Assembly (NCBI GenBank): GCA_937894935.1
Contig: CALAYC010000352.1
Span: forward strand, 1 to 8,614
DNA length: 8,614 nt
Origin: an uncultured Verrucomicrobiota bacterium
GTDB taxonomy: Bacteria > Verrucomicrobiota > Verrucomicrobiia > Limisphaerales > JADLHS01
Direction of reading: 5' to 3'
Below the pieces are notes generated by a model. It was not told the DNA's origin. It was given only the letters and a program-made list of their open reading frames with translations, and ran no database searches. Positions 1 through 5,618 of the stretch are shown here, in pieces (position 1 is the first letter of the stretch; each line of letters starts with the position of its first letter). Position numbers and translations under genes: made by a program.

Positions 1-690
1 TCCTCGCAAACCAAACGGGAATTCGCTGAACGCGATCCTGACAATCTCTTACTCGCACGTGGCCCGAAGATTCGTTTGCTCGCCGAGCAAATTCGCGACA
101 GCGCACTCGCAGCCAGCGGCTTGCTCAATCGGCAAATCGGCGGATCGAGCGTAAAACCATATCAACCCGAAGGTCTTTGGAAAGCCACTGGCACGGGAAA
201 AACTTACGTGCAGGATCACGGCGACAAGCTCTATCGGCGCAGCCTTTACACGTTCTGGAAACGCACCGCGCCGCCACCTTCAATGATTACGTTCGATGCA
301 ATGTCGCGTGAAGTTTGCACCGCGAAACGCGAAACCACTGCCACGCCATTGCAATCGCTCGTGTTGCTGAACGACCCGCAGTTCATTGAGGCTTCCCGGG
401 TGCTGGGAGAGAAGTTGCTGAAACAGTTTCCGAAAGATGCCGCCGCCCGCAACCGCGAAGCCTTCCGCACGCTGACCGGCCGGACACCGGATCGAACTGA
501 AGCTAAAATTTTGGCCAAGCTTTATACCGAACAAGAAGCGGCGTTCGCCAAACGGCCGGATAACGCGATGAAACTCCTGCGCGTGGGAGAATCCAAGCGG
601 GATGACAGCCTGCCGTCCGCCGATTCCGCTGCCATGACCACGCTGATCAATGCCATCATGAACTTCGACGAATTTGTCGTGCAACGCTAG
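1..690 (+). CDS. DUF1553 (PSD1-type) protein, C-terminal part
   Basis: The reading frame is open from the left edge to TAG at 688-690, giving 229 residues of the C-terminal part of a protein that is usually several times longer. The hallmark lies around visible residues 80-130: RSLYTFWKRTAPPPSM, then FDAMSREVC, RETTATPLQSLVLLNDPQF and EASR, which is the DUF1553 (PSD1) signature. In complete family members this region follows DUF1549 and often a cytochrome-c-like domain, neither visible here. The biochemical role of the family is not established. It is strongly expanded in Planctomycetes and Verrucomicrobia, usually exported, and typically paired with a DUF1501 gene as it is here (4-nt gap). 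The family call is secure; the function is unknown. The start lies outside the window; the in-frame TTG at 76 is internal. Confidence 0.93.
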   Translation, partial: SSQTKREFAERDPDNLLLARGPKIRLLAEQIRDSALAASGLLNRQIGGSSVKPYQPEGLWKATGTGKTYVQDHGDKLYRRSLYTFWKRTAPPPSMITFDAMSREVCTAKRETTATPLQSLVLLNDPQFIEASRVLGEKLLKQFPKDAAARNREAFRTLTGRTPDRTEAKILAKLYTEQEAAFAKRPDNAMKLLRVGESKRDDSLPSADSAAMTTLINAIMNFDEFVVQR

Positions 691-694
691 CCGT

Positions 695-2164
695 ATGAAC
701 AACCACATTTGCACCGGCCCACTCCCCGCAGCAGGACTTTCGCGTCGCGGTTTTCTGAATCGCTTTGGCATGGGGCTGGGCGGGATTGCGCTCGCCAACT
801 TGATGAATCCGGCCAGCCTTTTCGCTGCCGCGACCAAAGGCAACCAAGATCTCGGCATCCTCAACGGCCAATTCCATTTTCCGCCCAAAGCCAAGCGCGT
901 GATTTATCTTTTCATGGCCGGCGGCCCGTCACAGATGGAGACGTTCGATTACAAACCGCTCCTGAACAAACGCAATGGCGAACAACTCCCTGATTCCGTG
1001 CGCCAGGGCCAACGCCTCACTGGCATGTCCGGCAATCAATCATCGTTGCCGCTGGCGGGTTCGCAATTTGGTTTCAAGCAATATGGCAAGAACGGCACGT
1101 GGATTTCCGATCTTCTGCCGCACACGGCGAAAGTCGTGGACGAACTTTGCATCGTGCGTTCGATGTTTACCGAGGCGATCAATCACGATCCGGCGATCAC
1201 GTTTTTTCAGACCGGCTCACAGATTTCCGGGCGACCCAGCATCGGCTCATGGATTCACTACGGCCTCGGCAGCGACAACGAAAATCTTCCTGCGTTCGTC
1301 GTGCTCATCACGCCCGGCAAGGTGGATCAACCGCTCTACGCGCGACTCTGGGGCAGCGGTTTTTTGCCGTCGCAATATCAAGGCGTGCAGTTCCGCAGTG
1401 GGAAAGAACCCGTGTTGTATCTCAACAATCCCGACGGCGTCACACCGGAAAGTCGACGCCTGCTGTTAGATCGCCTCGCGGAATTGCATCAACACGCCGC
1501 GGAAAAACTCGGCGACGCCGAAGTGGACGCGCGCATTGCGCAGTATGAAATGTCCTATCGCATGCAAGCCAGCGTGCCGGGCGTGATGGACTTGAGCGAC
1601 GAGAAACCTGAGACGTTCGAACTCTACGGCCCGGACTCACGCAAGCCTGGCACGTTTGCCGCGAATTGCCTGCTCGCGCGGCGGCTAGCGGAGAAAGGCG
1701 TGAAGTTCATCCAGCTTTATCACCAAGGCTGGGATCAACATGACAACCTGCCCAAGAACATTCAGGTGCAATGTCGCGAAACTGATCAAGCCAGCGCGGC
1801 ACTCATCACTGATTTAAAACAACGCGGCATGTTGGACGACACTCTGGTCATTTGGGGCGGCGAGTTCGGTCGCACCAGTTATTCGCAAGGGAAACTCACG
1901 GCGGACAATTACGGGCGCGACCATCATCCGCGTTGTTTCACCACCTGGATGGCCGGAGGCGGCGTAAAGCCCGGCCTGGTCTATGGCGAGACGGACGATT
2001 TCAGCTACAACATCGTCAAGGACGGCGTGCACGTTCACGATTTCCATGCCACGATGCTGCGCCTGTTGGGCATTGACCACGAACGCTTGACCTACTTTTA
2101 CCAAGGCCGCCGCTTCCGCCTGACCGATGTGCATGGGAAAGTCGTGGAGGATTTGATCTCCTGA
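695..2164 (+). CDS. DUF1501 family exported protein with Tat signal
   Basis: This 489-residue protein is a full-length DUF1501 member, distantly related to the sulfatase/alkaline phosphatase-like fold. Residues 16-25 (SRRGFLNRFG) form a twin-arginine motif, followed by the hydrophobic stretch GMGLGGIALANL, so it is probably Tat-exported. Family motifs visible are AGGPSQMETFDYKP (75-88), GWDQHDN (345-351), WGGEFGRT (387-394) and GRDHHPRC (407-414). The ATG at 695 is chosen over the in-frame TTG at 674 because the latter overlaps the end of the DUF1553 gene and adds nothing to the signal peptide. The ATG is 4 nt after that stop, with no Shine-Dalgarno sequence, so translational coupling is likely. 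Function is unproven; it probably works with the DUF1553 partner on an extracytoplasmic substrate. Its last 35 codons are repeated at 2787-2894. Confidence 0.95.
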   Translation: MNNHICTGPLPAAGLSRRGFLNRFGMGLGGIALANLMNPASLFAAATKGNQDLGILNGQFHFPPKAKRVIYLFMAGGPSQMETFDYKPLLNKRNGEQLPDSVRQGQRLTGMSGNQSSLPLAGSQFGFKQYGKNGTWISDLLPHTAKVVDELCIVRSMFTEAINHDPAITFFQTGSQISGRPSIGSWIHYGLGSDNENLPAFVVLITPGKVDQPLYARLWGSGFLPSQYQGVQFRSGKEPVLYLNNPDGVTPESRRLLLDRLAELHQHAAEKLGDAEVDARIAQYEMSYRMQASVPGVMDLSDEKPETFELYGPDSRKPGTFAANCLLARRLAEKGVKFIQLYHQGWDQHDNLPKNIQVQCRETDQASAALITDLKQRGMLDDTLVIWGGEFGRTSYSQGKLTADNYGRDHHPRCFTTWMAGGGVKPGLVYGETDDFSYNIVKDGVHVHDFHATMLRLLGIDHERLTYFYQGRRFRLTDVHGKVVEDLIS

Positions 2165-2165
2165 G

Positions 2166-2232
2166 TGTAGCAGCCGACGTAAGGAGGCTCTAATCGTCCG
2201 GGAGAATGAGCCTCCTCATGTCGGCTGCTACA
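2166..2232. repeat. long palindromic repeat at DUF1501 stop, possible bidirectional terminator
   Basis: Arms at 2166-2190 and 2208-2232 are 25 nt each, with 23 pairs matched and two mismatches near the middle, around a 17-nt loop. The arm core reads gtagcagccgac then aggaggctc. It begins 1 nt after the DUF1501 TGA and ends 3 nt before the convergent toxin gene's stop codon, so it fills the whole convergent gap. There is no T tract on either side, so intrinsic termination is possible but not classical. I recall similar gtagcagccgacgt strings as dispersed repeats in verrucomicrobial genomes, which suggests a REP- or MITE-like element; this cannot be verified from one window. Confidence 0.8.
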
Positions 2233-2235
2233 GAG

Positions 2236-2526
2236 TCAAAAGTAAGATTCCCACCGTTTCGGGTCGCGACGCATATCCATGACCGAGACGATCAAAATTT
2301 CTGTATCGCGGATTTGATAAAACAGGCCGTAGGGAAACCGATGCGTCCGACAGCGACGCGTTCTCGGAGAAAGGGCCAACCAAGCCTGGGGATGCGCTTC
2401 GATCAATCGGACGGCGGCTTCAACTTCAACCAGGAAATCAGAACCAAGACCAGCTTGCTGGGCTTCGTAGAACTCCATTGCCGCCTTGAGTTCCAGTTCG
2501 GCAATGGAGGTGAAGTGAGCTTTCAC
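2236..2526 (-). CDS. type II toxin, RelE/ParE family
   Basis: This 96-residue protein matches the length and layout of ParE/RelE-superfamily toxins. An N-terminal helical part (AELELKAAMEFYEAQQ, about 9-24, then FLVEVEAAVRLIEAHP, 31-46) precedes the core RRCRTHRFPYGLFYQIRD (57-74) and EILIVSVMDMRRDPKRW (76-92). The pattern of a basic segment, FPY-x-hydrophobic-Y, a beta strand and then a basic R-R-P-x-x-W end is typical of the family. ParE members act on DNA gyrase and RelE members cut mRNA on the ribosome; which applies here cannot be told. The start is GTG at 2524-2526, overlapping the antitoxin stop in a GTGA tetranucleotide, so translation is coupled. The gene converges on DUF1501 and ends beside the palindrome at 2166-2232. 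It is intact. Confidence 0.9.
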   Translation of the reverse strand: MKAHFTSIAELELKAAMEFYEAQQAGLGSDFLVEVEAAVRLIEAHPQAWLALSPRTRRCRTHRFPYGLFYQIRDTEILIVSVMDMRRDPKRWESYF

Positions 2527-2750
2527 TTCCGTAAATTCTTCTTCAGTTCGGAGAAAACATCGGCGGCGGGGCGAGCGGTCAGCGTGCCGCTGTCGTAAGC
2601 ATCAATCCGGCGCTCCGATTCCGCAGCCCAAGCGGTCTCTCGCGCTTTGAGTTCCGGCTCACTCAAGGAATCCCAGATCAAGTCCAGCAACCGGGCACGT
2701 TCAGTGGCAGAAAGATTCAACACTTCCGATTGGATGGCCGTCACCCTCAT
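2523..2750 (-). CDS. antitoxin of type II module (PF09720-like, addiction module component)
   Basis: This 75-residue protein is helical and charged. It fits the small 'putative addiction module component' antitoxins that usually accompany ParE/RelE toxins. The N-terminal part, from EVLNLSATERARLLDLIWDS (about 9-28) into LSEPELKARETAWAAESERR, matches the family layout of L-S/P-x-E-R-A-x-L-L-x-x-L followed by a helix. The C-terminal segment (AADVFSELKKNLRK) would be the part that wraps the toxin. ATG at 2748-2750 is the only start giving the complete family N terminus. The gene precedes the toxin and overlaps it by 4 nt. These antitoxins neutralise the partner protein and are usually unstable; autoregulation cannot be judged from the sequence. 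Confidence 0.88.
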   Translation of the reverse strand: MRVTAIQSEVLNLSATERARLLDLIWDSLSEPELKARETAWAAESERRIDAYDSGTLTARPAADVFSELKKNLRK

Positions 2751-2756
2751 GGCGAG

Positions 2757-2785
2757 ATTATCCGTCAGTGTTTAGCCGATTTCAA
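2757..2785 (-). promoter_or_regulatory. sigma70-type promoter of the toxin-antitoxin operon, leaderless
   Basis: Read on the minus strand, TTGAAA (2785-2780), a 17-nt spacer and GATAAT (2762-2757) give five of six matches to each consensus box at ideal spacing. Only 6 nt separate the -10 box from the antitoxin ATG at 2750. Transcription starting at the usual distance would begin on or next to the A of the ATG, giving a leaderless mRNA. There is no Shine-Dalgarno sequence in the space available. Confidence 0.65.
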
Positions 2786-2786
2786 G

Positions 2787-2894
2787 CTGCGACTGCTCGG
2801 CATTGACCACGAATGCCCGACGTACTTCTATCAACGCCGCCGCTTCCGCCTCACTGATGTGCATGGAATAGTGGTGGAGGATTTGATCGCGTGA
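2787..2894 (+). pseudogene. orphan 3' tail of a second DUF1501 gene
   Basis: These 108 nt align without gaps to the last 108 nt of the intact DUF1501 gene (2057-2164, offset exactly 730 nt) with 17 mismatches, or 84% identity. The 35 encoded residues differ at five positions and the fragment ends at its own TGA (2892-2894). Nine codons differ silently and five change the residue, so this copy diverged while under protein-level selection and is not a recent duplicate of the neighbour. Convincing homology stops just upstream of 2787, so the rest of the gene is missing. It is the remnant of a paralogous DUF1501 gene, presumably once part of another DUF1553/DUF1501 pair. Confidence 0.9.
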
Positions 2895-2924
2895 ACCTCG
2901 AACCACGCGAACCACGCGAACCGC
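2893..2924 (+). repeat. short tandem repeat, gaaccacgc units
   Basis: Two perfect 9-nt units, gaaccacgc at 2900-2908 and 2909-2917, are flanked by partial units gaacctc (2893-2899) and gaaccgc (2918-2924). The run starts at the stop of the orphan DUF1501 tail. No function is evident; it looks like slippage-derived filler between the remnant and the next palindrome. Confidence 0.6.
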
Positions 2925-2950
2925 AGCGCTGAAAGCCCGACAGATGACAG

Positions 2951-3004
2951 CCCGGGGTTAAGCCCCGGGTTAATCGTCAAAAAGATTCCAAGCCCTGGAA
3001 GGGC
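2951..3004. repeat. double-hairpin intergenic repeat
   Basis: The first hairpin pairs cccgggg (2951-2957) with ccccggg (2963-2969) around ttaag. The second pairs gccct (2992-2996) with agggc (3000-3004) around gga. Together with the linker they form a compact two-hairpin unit of about 55 nt between the orphan DUF1501 tail and the DUF4238 remnant. I recall such cccgggg-plus-gccct paired hairpins as dispersed repeats in PVC genomes, so a REP-like origin is likely. The remainder of 2925-3037 shows no gene. Confidence 0.55.
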
Positions 3005-3037
3005 GACAGAATCCCTCAGCGCACAGCGCGAATCAGC

Positions 3038-3286
3038 CTATAGTAGTCCCTCGCCACGCCTTGATCTTATTGGTAAGTTCAAGATCGCAAGTATCGCCAA
3101 AAATAAAGCGCACGGCGCTGGATGCGTATAAAGTCCACGCTCAAAAGCAACTTCCCTGACGTGCCTTCGAATAGGAGACCGACCATCAAATGCATATTGC
3201 CAGAGCTTTTCATCCGCTTCGGCCCATTGACGCAGATAAAACTGCGGCACGAAGTGCTGCCACCCACCGGACTTTTTGTTGCTCAT
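3038..3286 (-). pseudogene. truncated DUF4238 protein
   Basis: An 82-codon frame starts at ATG 3284-3286. Its first 54 or so residues look like the N terminus of DUF4238 proteins: WQHFVPQFYLRQWAEADEK (9-27), then LWQYAFDG and VREVAFERGLYT (43-54). Family members are usually some 250-300 residues and the motif H-x-x-P-x-F-Y-L-R marks their start. After LYT, at about 3125, the frame goes into an unrelated tail (HPAPCALFLAILAILNL) and stops, so roughly four fifths of the protein is missing. A third frame downstream (stop at 3033-3035) reads coding-like for about 20 codons (DTCDLELTNKIKAWRGTTIG), perhaps debris of a further gene or of the same one after a frameshift. The role of DUF4238 is not established. 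The fragment is almost certainly non-functional. Confidence 0.65.
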
Positions 3287-3333
3287 GAAATTAACCCCTC
3301 AGTGCTTCATGAATTGGGGAAGCACCAAGGCCG

Positions 3334-3471
3334 TCATGCCAAAGCGCGATCTCTCGCTCCCAACCGCCGCTCCAGCGCCGGTTCAAAACTCACGAGTGGC
3401 CGGATCAAGCTATTGAATTGGGAGTGCGCTTCGTTGCCGTGCTGCGCCCCCCGGCAGTCCGTCGAAGTCAT
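3334..3471 (-). CDS. possible small ORF, 45 residues, unrecognised
   Basis: An ATG at 3469-3471 opens 45 codons ending in TGA at 3334-3336. It lies between the stop of the nucleotidyltransferase remnant (29 nt upstream) and the start of the DUF4238 remnant (47 nt downstream), all on the same strand. The product contains SLIRPLVSFEPALERRLGAR (21-40), which is plausible as an amphipathic helix. I recognise no family. It could equally be the tail of another broken gene, and no ribosome binding site or promoter is visible. Existence as a real gene is doubtful. Confidence 0.2.
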   Translation of the reverse strand: MTSTDCRGAQHGNEAHSQFNSLIRPLVSFEPALERRLGARDRALA

Positions 3472-3500
3472 TTGGTTGAATGGGGGGCACGGCGGGAATC

Positions 3501-3788
3501 CTAGTGTTTGGAAACGATGTTGTTCACGCGTTGCCGCAATCCGGCGGCATCAATCGCCGGATACCGAATCAAATTGGCCTCAATGGCCTGAAACAGTTCC
3601 CAGAGTTTTTCGCGTTGCACGAGTCAGTGGCCGACATCTGCTGGACGTCACCTTGAGGTCCACGTCAAGCGTGGTATCCCGCCATCCAACAATACCGCTG
3701 TCACTCCACCAGTGAAATAAACGCGCCCCGGCGAACAGACCGCTTTTCCCAGTTCCGCCATGAACCGGTTGATTTTAGTGCCGCTGGT
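3501..3788 (-). pseudogene. decayed nucleotidyltransferase (DUF6036/AbiEii-like)
   Basis: Minus-strand fragments in shifting frames together outline a small nucleotidyltransferase. Fragment 1 runs from about 3788 (likely ATG 3759-3761) to 3687 and includes FMAELGKAV and GRVYFTGGVTAVLL, the family's G-G-x-x glycine strand. A frameshift at 3685-3686 leads into WRDTTLDVDLK (3684-3652), which carries the T-x-D-x-D metal-binding motif. About 100 or more middle residues are then missing: the sequence jumps directly to GDVQQMSATD (3652-3623). A second frameshift follows, then LVQREKLWELFQAIEANLIR and YPAIDAAGLRQRV (3623-3501), ending in TAG at 3501-3503. The order of pieces matches this family of presumed toxin-type nucleotidyltransferases. 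Two frameshifts plus an internal deletion make it clearly dead. Confidence 0.72.
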
Positions 3789-3865
3789 TTCGGCACGTAT
3801 CGCGACAAAAATTTATCTGCAGCAGCTCCATCAACCGAGCCGCAATTAGTGTTGTCAACGCAGAC

Positions 3866-3893
3866 AAAAAGCCCGGCATTACTGCCGGGGCTT
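3866..3893 (-). terminator. rho-independent terminator of the BI-1 gene
   Basis: On the minus strand, a GC-rich stem pairs aagccccggca (3893-3883) with tgccgggctt (3878-3869), with one bulged base and a 4-nt loop. It is followed directly by a T tract (five T, 3870-3866). It starts 18 nt after the TAA of the BI-1-like gene. Confidence 0.85.
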
Positions 3894-3911
3894 GATCAAA
3901 CCAGTTGAATT

Positions 3912-4607
3912 TTATCGTCGCGACAAGAAGAGCCGCAACACATACCACAACATCAGTGCAACTGAAGCAAACAACTCCAGCGACGCCGCTACGTAACGAT
4001 CTTCCGGGTAGTGGTGCAACACGTTCGACGTATCATAGAGAATTGCCGCACCCGCAACACCCACCATCGCCACCGAGAAAAACGTGCCGAGTTGGAAACC
4101 GAAGATCGCGCCAGCAATGATCAGCACCAGCGCTACGATTCCCGCCCAGAACAGAATCCCGCGCAGGAACGAGAAATCCTTTCGCGTGATGAATGCCACC
4201 ATCGTCAATCCCGTAAAGGCGAACGCCGTCACGATCGCTGCGCTGGCAATAGTACCTGGCGCGTAGTAATTCGCGACAAACAGCAGCGGCACAAAAATGA
4301 TAGATTGCCCCACCACATAAGCCGCGAGCGCAGCGTATTGCATCGGTTTGGATGCGGCGCTGTGCGCCACGCTCCGCGCGAGCCATGAAATCACCATGAA
4401 ACCGCCCAAAACCAGCAACCATGACGTGCTGAGCATGGCTTTGGCCATGGGTGCTGCCAGACCACTGGTGAAATAGAAGATTTCCAACCCGGTAAATGCA
4501 GCAATTGCCGCCAGGAGATGAGCATACGTGCGCGTGATAAAACGACTGCGCGTATTCTCATCAAGTTCGATGACCGGAATAGGACTGGAATAGCCGTAGG
4601 AATTCAT
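3912..4607 (-). CDS. Bax inhibitor-1/YccA-family membrane protein
   Basis: This 231-residue protein has seven predicted membrane helices at about 28-47, 61-79, 90-112, 119-140, 147-170, 174-192 and 204-227, after a cytoplasmic N terminus of about 25 residues. This is the BI-1 (TMBIM, PF01027) topology. The family's C-terminal signature is present: AAILYDTSNVLHHYPEDRYV (187-206), then AASLELFASVALML (207-220) and a basic RLFLSRR end. Members are inner-membrane proteins; B. subtilis YetJ is a pH-dependent calcium leak channel, and E. coli YccA modulates FtsH. Asp192 (LYD) corresponds to one sensor aspartate; the second is not evident in helix 7. ATG at 4605-4607 is the natural start; the upstream aagaaa is at best a weak ribosome binding site. 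It has its own promoter and terminator, so it is probably monocistronic. Confidence 0.93.
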   Translation of the reverse strand: MNSYGYSSPIPVIELDENTRSRFITRTYAHLLAAIAAFTGLEIFYFTSGLAAPMAKAMLSTSWLLVLGGFMVISWLARSVAHSAASKPMQYAALAAYVVGQSIIFVPLLFVANYYAPGTIASAAIVTAFAFTGLTMVAFITRKDFSFLRGILFWAGIVALVLIIAGAIFGFQLGTFFSVAMVGVAGAAILYDTSNVLHHYPEDRYVAASLELFASVALMLWYVLRLFLSRR

Positions 4608-4655
4608 AGTTTCTTATTCTTTTGTTAACCCAATCTGCCCATCTGGAGCGGCCAA

Positions 4656-4683
4656 ACCGTAGCAATTTCGAAGGAACTGTCAA
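4656..4683 (-). promoter_or_regulatory. sigma70-type promoter of the BI-1 gene
   Basis: On the minus strand a perfect TTGACA (4683-4678) is followed by a 16-nt spacer and TACGGT (4661-4656). The predicted transcript begins near 4649, giving a leader of about 40 nt before the ATG at 4607. It lies just downstream of the NIPSNAP terminator hairpin. Confidence 0.6.
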
Positions 4684-4708
4684 CAACCGCAGTCTGACCG
4701 CCATTTAG

Positions 4709-4734
4709 GAAAGCCACGTCTGGCCGTGACTTTC
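4709..4734 (-). terminator. hairpin terminator of the NIPSNAP gene
   Basis: On the minus strand, gaaagtcacg (4734-4725) pairs with cgtggctttc (4718-4709): a 10-bp stem with one G-U pair and a 6-nt loop, beginning 17 nt after the gene's TAA. The T residues are mostly inside the stem (gctttcct) with no long tail, so the termination strength is uncertain. Confidence 0.5.
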
Positions 4735-4751
4735 ACAGCATCAACTTCGGC

Positions 4752-5546
4752 TTAAACCTGCGAATATCCCGTTGGTCGCAGAAACACACTCGTGATGTTT
4801 GTCAGAATCTCAGCGTTGGTGTAGCCGGGAGTAGTGCTCAGCTTTTTCCAGTCGGGATGATTGACGAATGTGCCCCAGTTCTTGTCGCGCGTGGCCATGT
4901 CGTCGAACACCAACATGTAGGTCAGACTCGGCAGATTGGTGCCCACGAGCCCTTCGCCAAAGAAGACCGGTTGCAGACCGGTGCGGCGGAAAATATCCGT
5001 TTCGCCCACATCGAACATCTCCACTTTCTTCTTATTCGCTCTGCGACTGTGCGCTTCGTAAGTGCGCAGTTCGAAAAGGCGCGGCTTCTTTTCTTTCGTT
5101 TGCGCGGGAATCTCCAGCTTCGGCACGCTCTTGAACGCCAACAACACGGAGCTTTGCTTGCGGATGTAGCCGGGATCGGTCGGCGGCAGATTGGCGAATT
5201 CGGATTCCAAAACGGCTTTGTCCGACTCGAACTTTTCGCGCGCGGCATTCATGGCATCCCATGAGGCGAATGGGAGCAGGACGTATTTCGCCGGCTGGTC
5301 CGGACCAATCATCACGTCGAACACTCCCACCGCACTGACGCCAGCGCGATTCCACGCTGGCACGGCGACGTCGCGATAAAACTTGTCGAAGCGACTGAGC
5401 ATCGGACCTTGGCGGAGTTGATAGATTCGCAGTTCGTAGAATTCGCGGTTCATGTCGGATTTCTCTCCCGTAGTTTGAGCGAAGGAAGTGGTGGCGGCAG
5501 CAGCGCTGGCAACGAGTGACGTAGTGAGAAATTCGCGGCGTTTCAT
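4752..5546 (-). CDS. exported NIPSNAP family protein with two NIPSNAP domains
   Basis: This 264-residue protein starts MKRREFLTTS followed by LVASAAAATTSFAQ, an RR-type export signal with a likely cut after about residue 24. Two ferredoxin-like NIPSNAP domains follow. Domain 1 (about 36-110) starts FYELRIYQLRQGPM and includes KYVLLPFASWDAM. Domain 2 (about 157-256) starts RLFELRTYEAH and includes FFGEGLVGTNLPSLTYMLVF and HPDWKKLSTTPGY. The F-E-L-R-x-Y opening of each domain is the family hallmark. NIPSNAP domains are dimeric alpha/beta barrel-like modules with no agreed function; exported two-domain versions are typical of Planctomycetes and Verrucomicrobia. ATG at 5544-5546 is chosen because the signal peptide begins there; the frame extends upstream to 5678 without family similarity. 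No Shine-Dalgarno sequence is visible. Confidence 0.93.
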   Translation of the reverse strand: MKRREFLTTSLVASAAAATTSFAQTTGEKSDMNREFYELRIYQLRQGPMLSRFDKFYRDVAVPAWNRAGVSAVGVFDVMIGPDQPAKYVLLPFASWDAMNAAREKFESDKAVLESEFANLPPTDPGYIRKQSSVLLAFKSVPKLEIPAQTKEKKPRLFELRTYEAHSRRANKKKVEMFDVGETDIFRRTGLQPVFFGEGLVGTNLPSLTYMLVFDDMATRDKNWGTFVNHPDWKKLSTTPGYTNAEILTNITSVFLRPTGYSQV

Positions 5547-5618
5547 AGGTTGATCGGACGTTACAACCGGCAGGCGATTCAAAGCAATCTCTCTGTGCGG
5601 CTCCTGAACTGACAGCGC

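Larger units (their letters stand above)
3287..3911. other. gene-poor decaying region
   Basis: Apart from the doubtful small ORF (3334-3471), the nucleotidyltransferase remnant (3501-3788) and the terminator (3866-3893), I see no intact gene. A 7-bp hairpin (gtgcttc 3302-3308 with gaagcac 3319-3325) lies between the small ORF and the DUF4238 remnant without a T tract. Positions 3789-3865 hold nothing recognisable. Confidence 0.6.

Noticed and set aside
280..894. A 204-codon minus-strand open frame opposite the DUF1553/DUF1501 junction
   Set aside because: It lies wholly antisense to two genes with strong family motifs and has no recognisable product.
2039..2056. Extension of the DUF1501 duplication upstream of 2787 (shared gatttc at 2778-2783)
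   Set aside because: Only six bases match and a 9-nt gap would be needed; the same bases are part of the toxin-antitoxin promoter, so chance is the simpler explanation.
2206..2598. A 130-codon + strand open frame opposite the toxin gene
   Set aside because: It starts within the palindrome and runs antisense to the toxin gene, which has the family's length and motifs.
3122..3715. A 197-codon + strand open frame across the decay island
   Set aside because: It runs antisense through the DUF4238 and nucleotidyltransferase remnants, both of which show family motifs on the minus strand, and its translation is rich in R, S and P with no recognisable domain.
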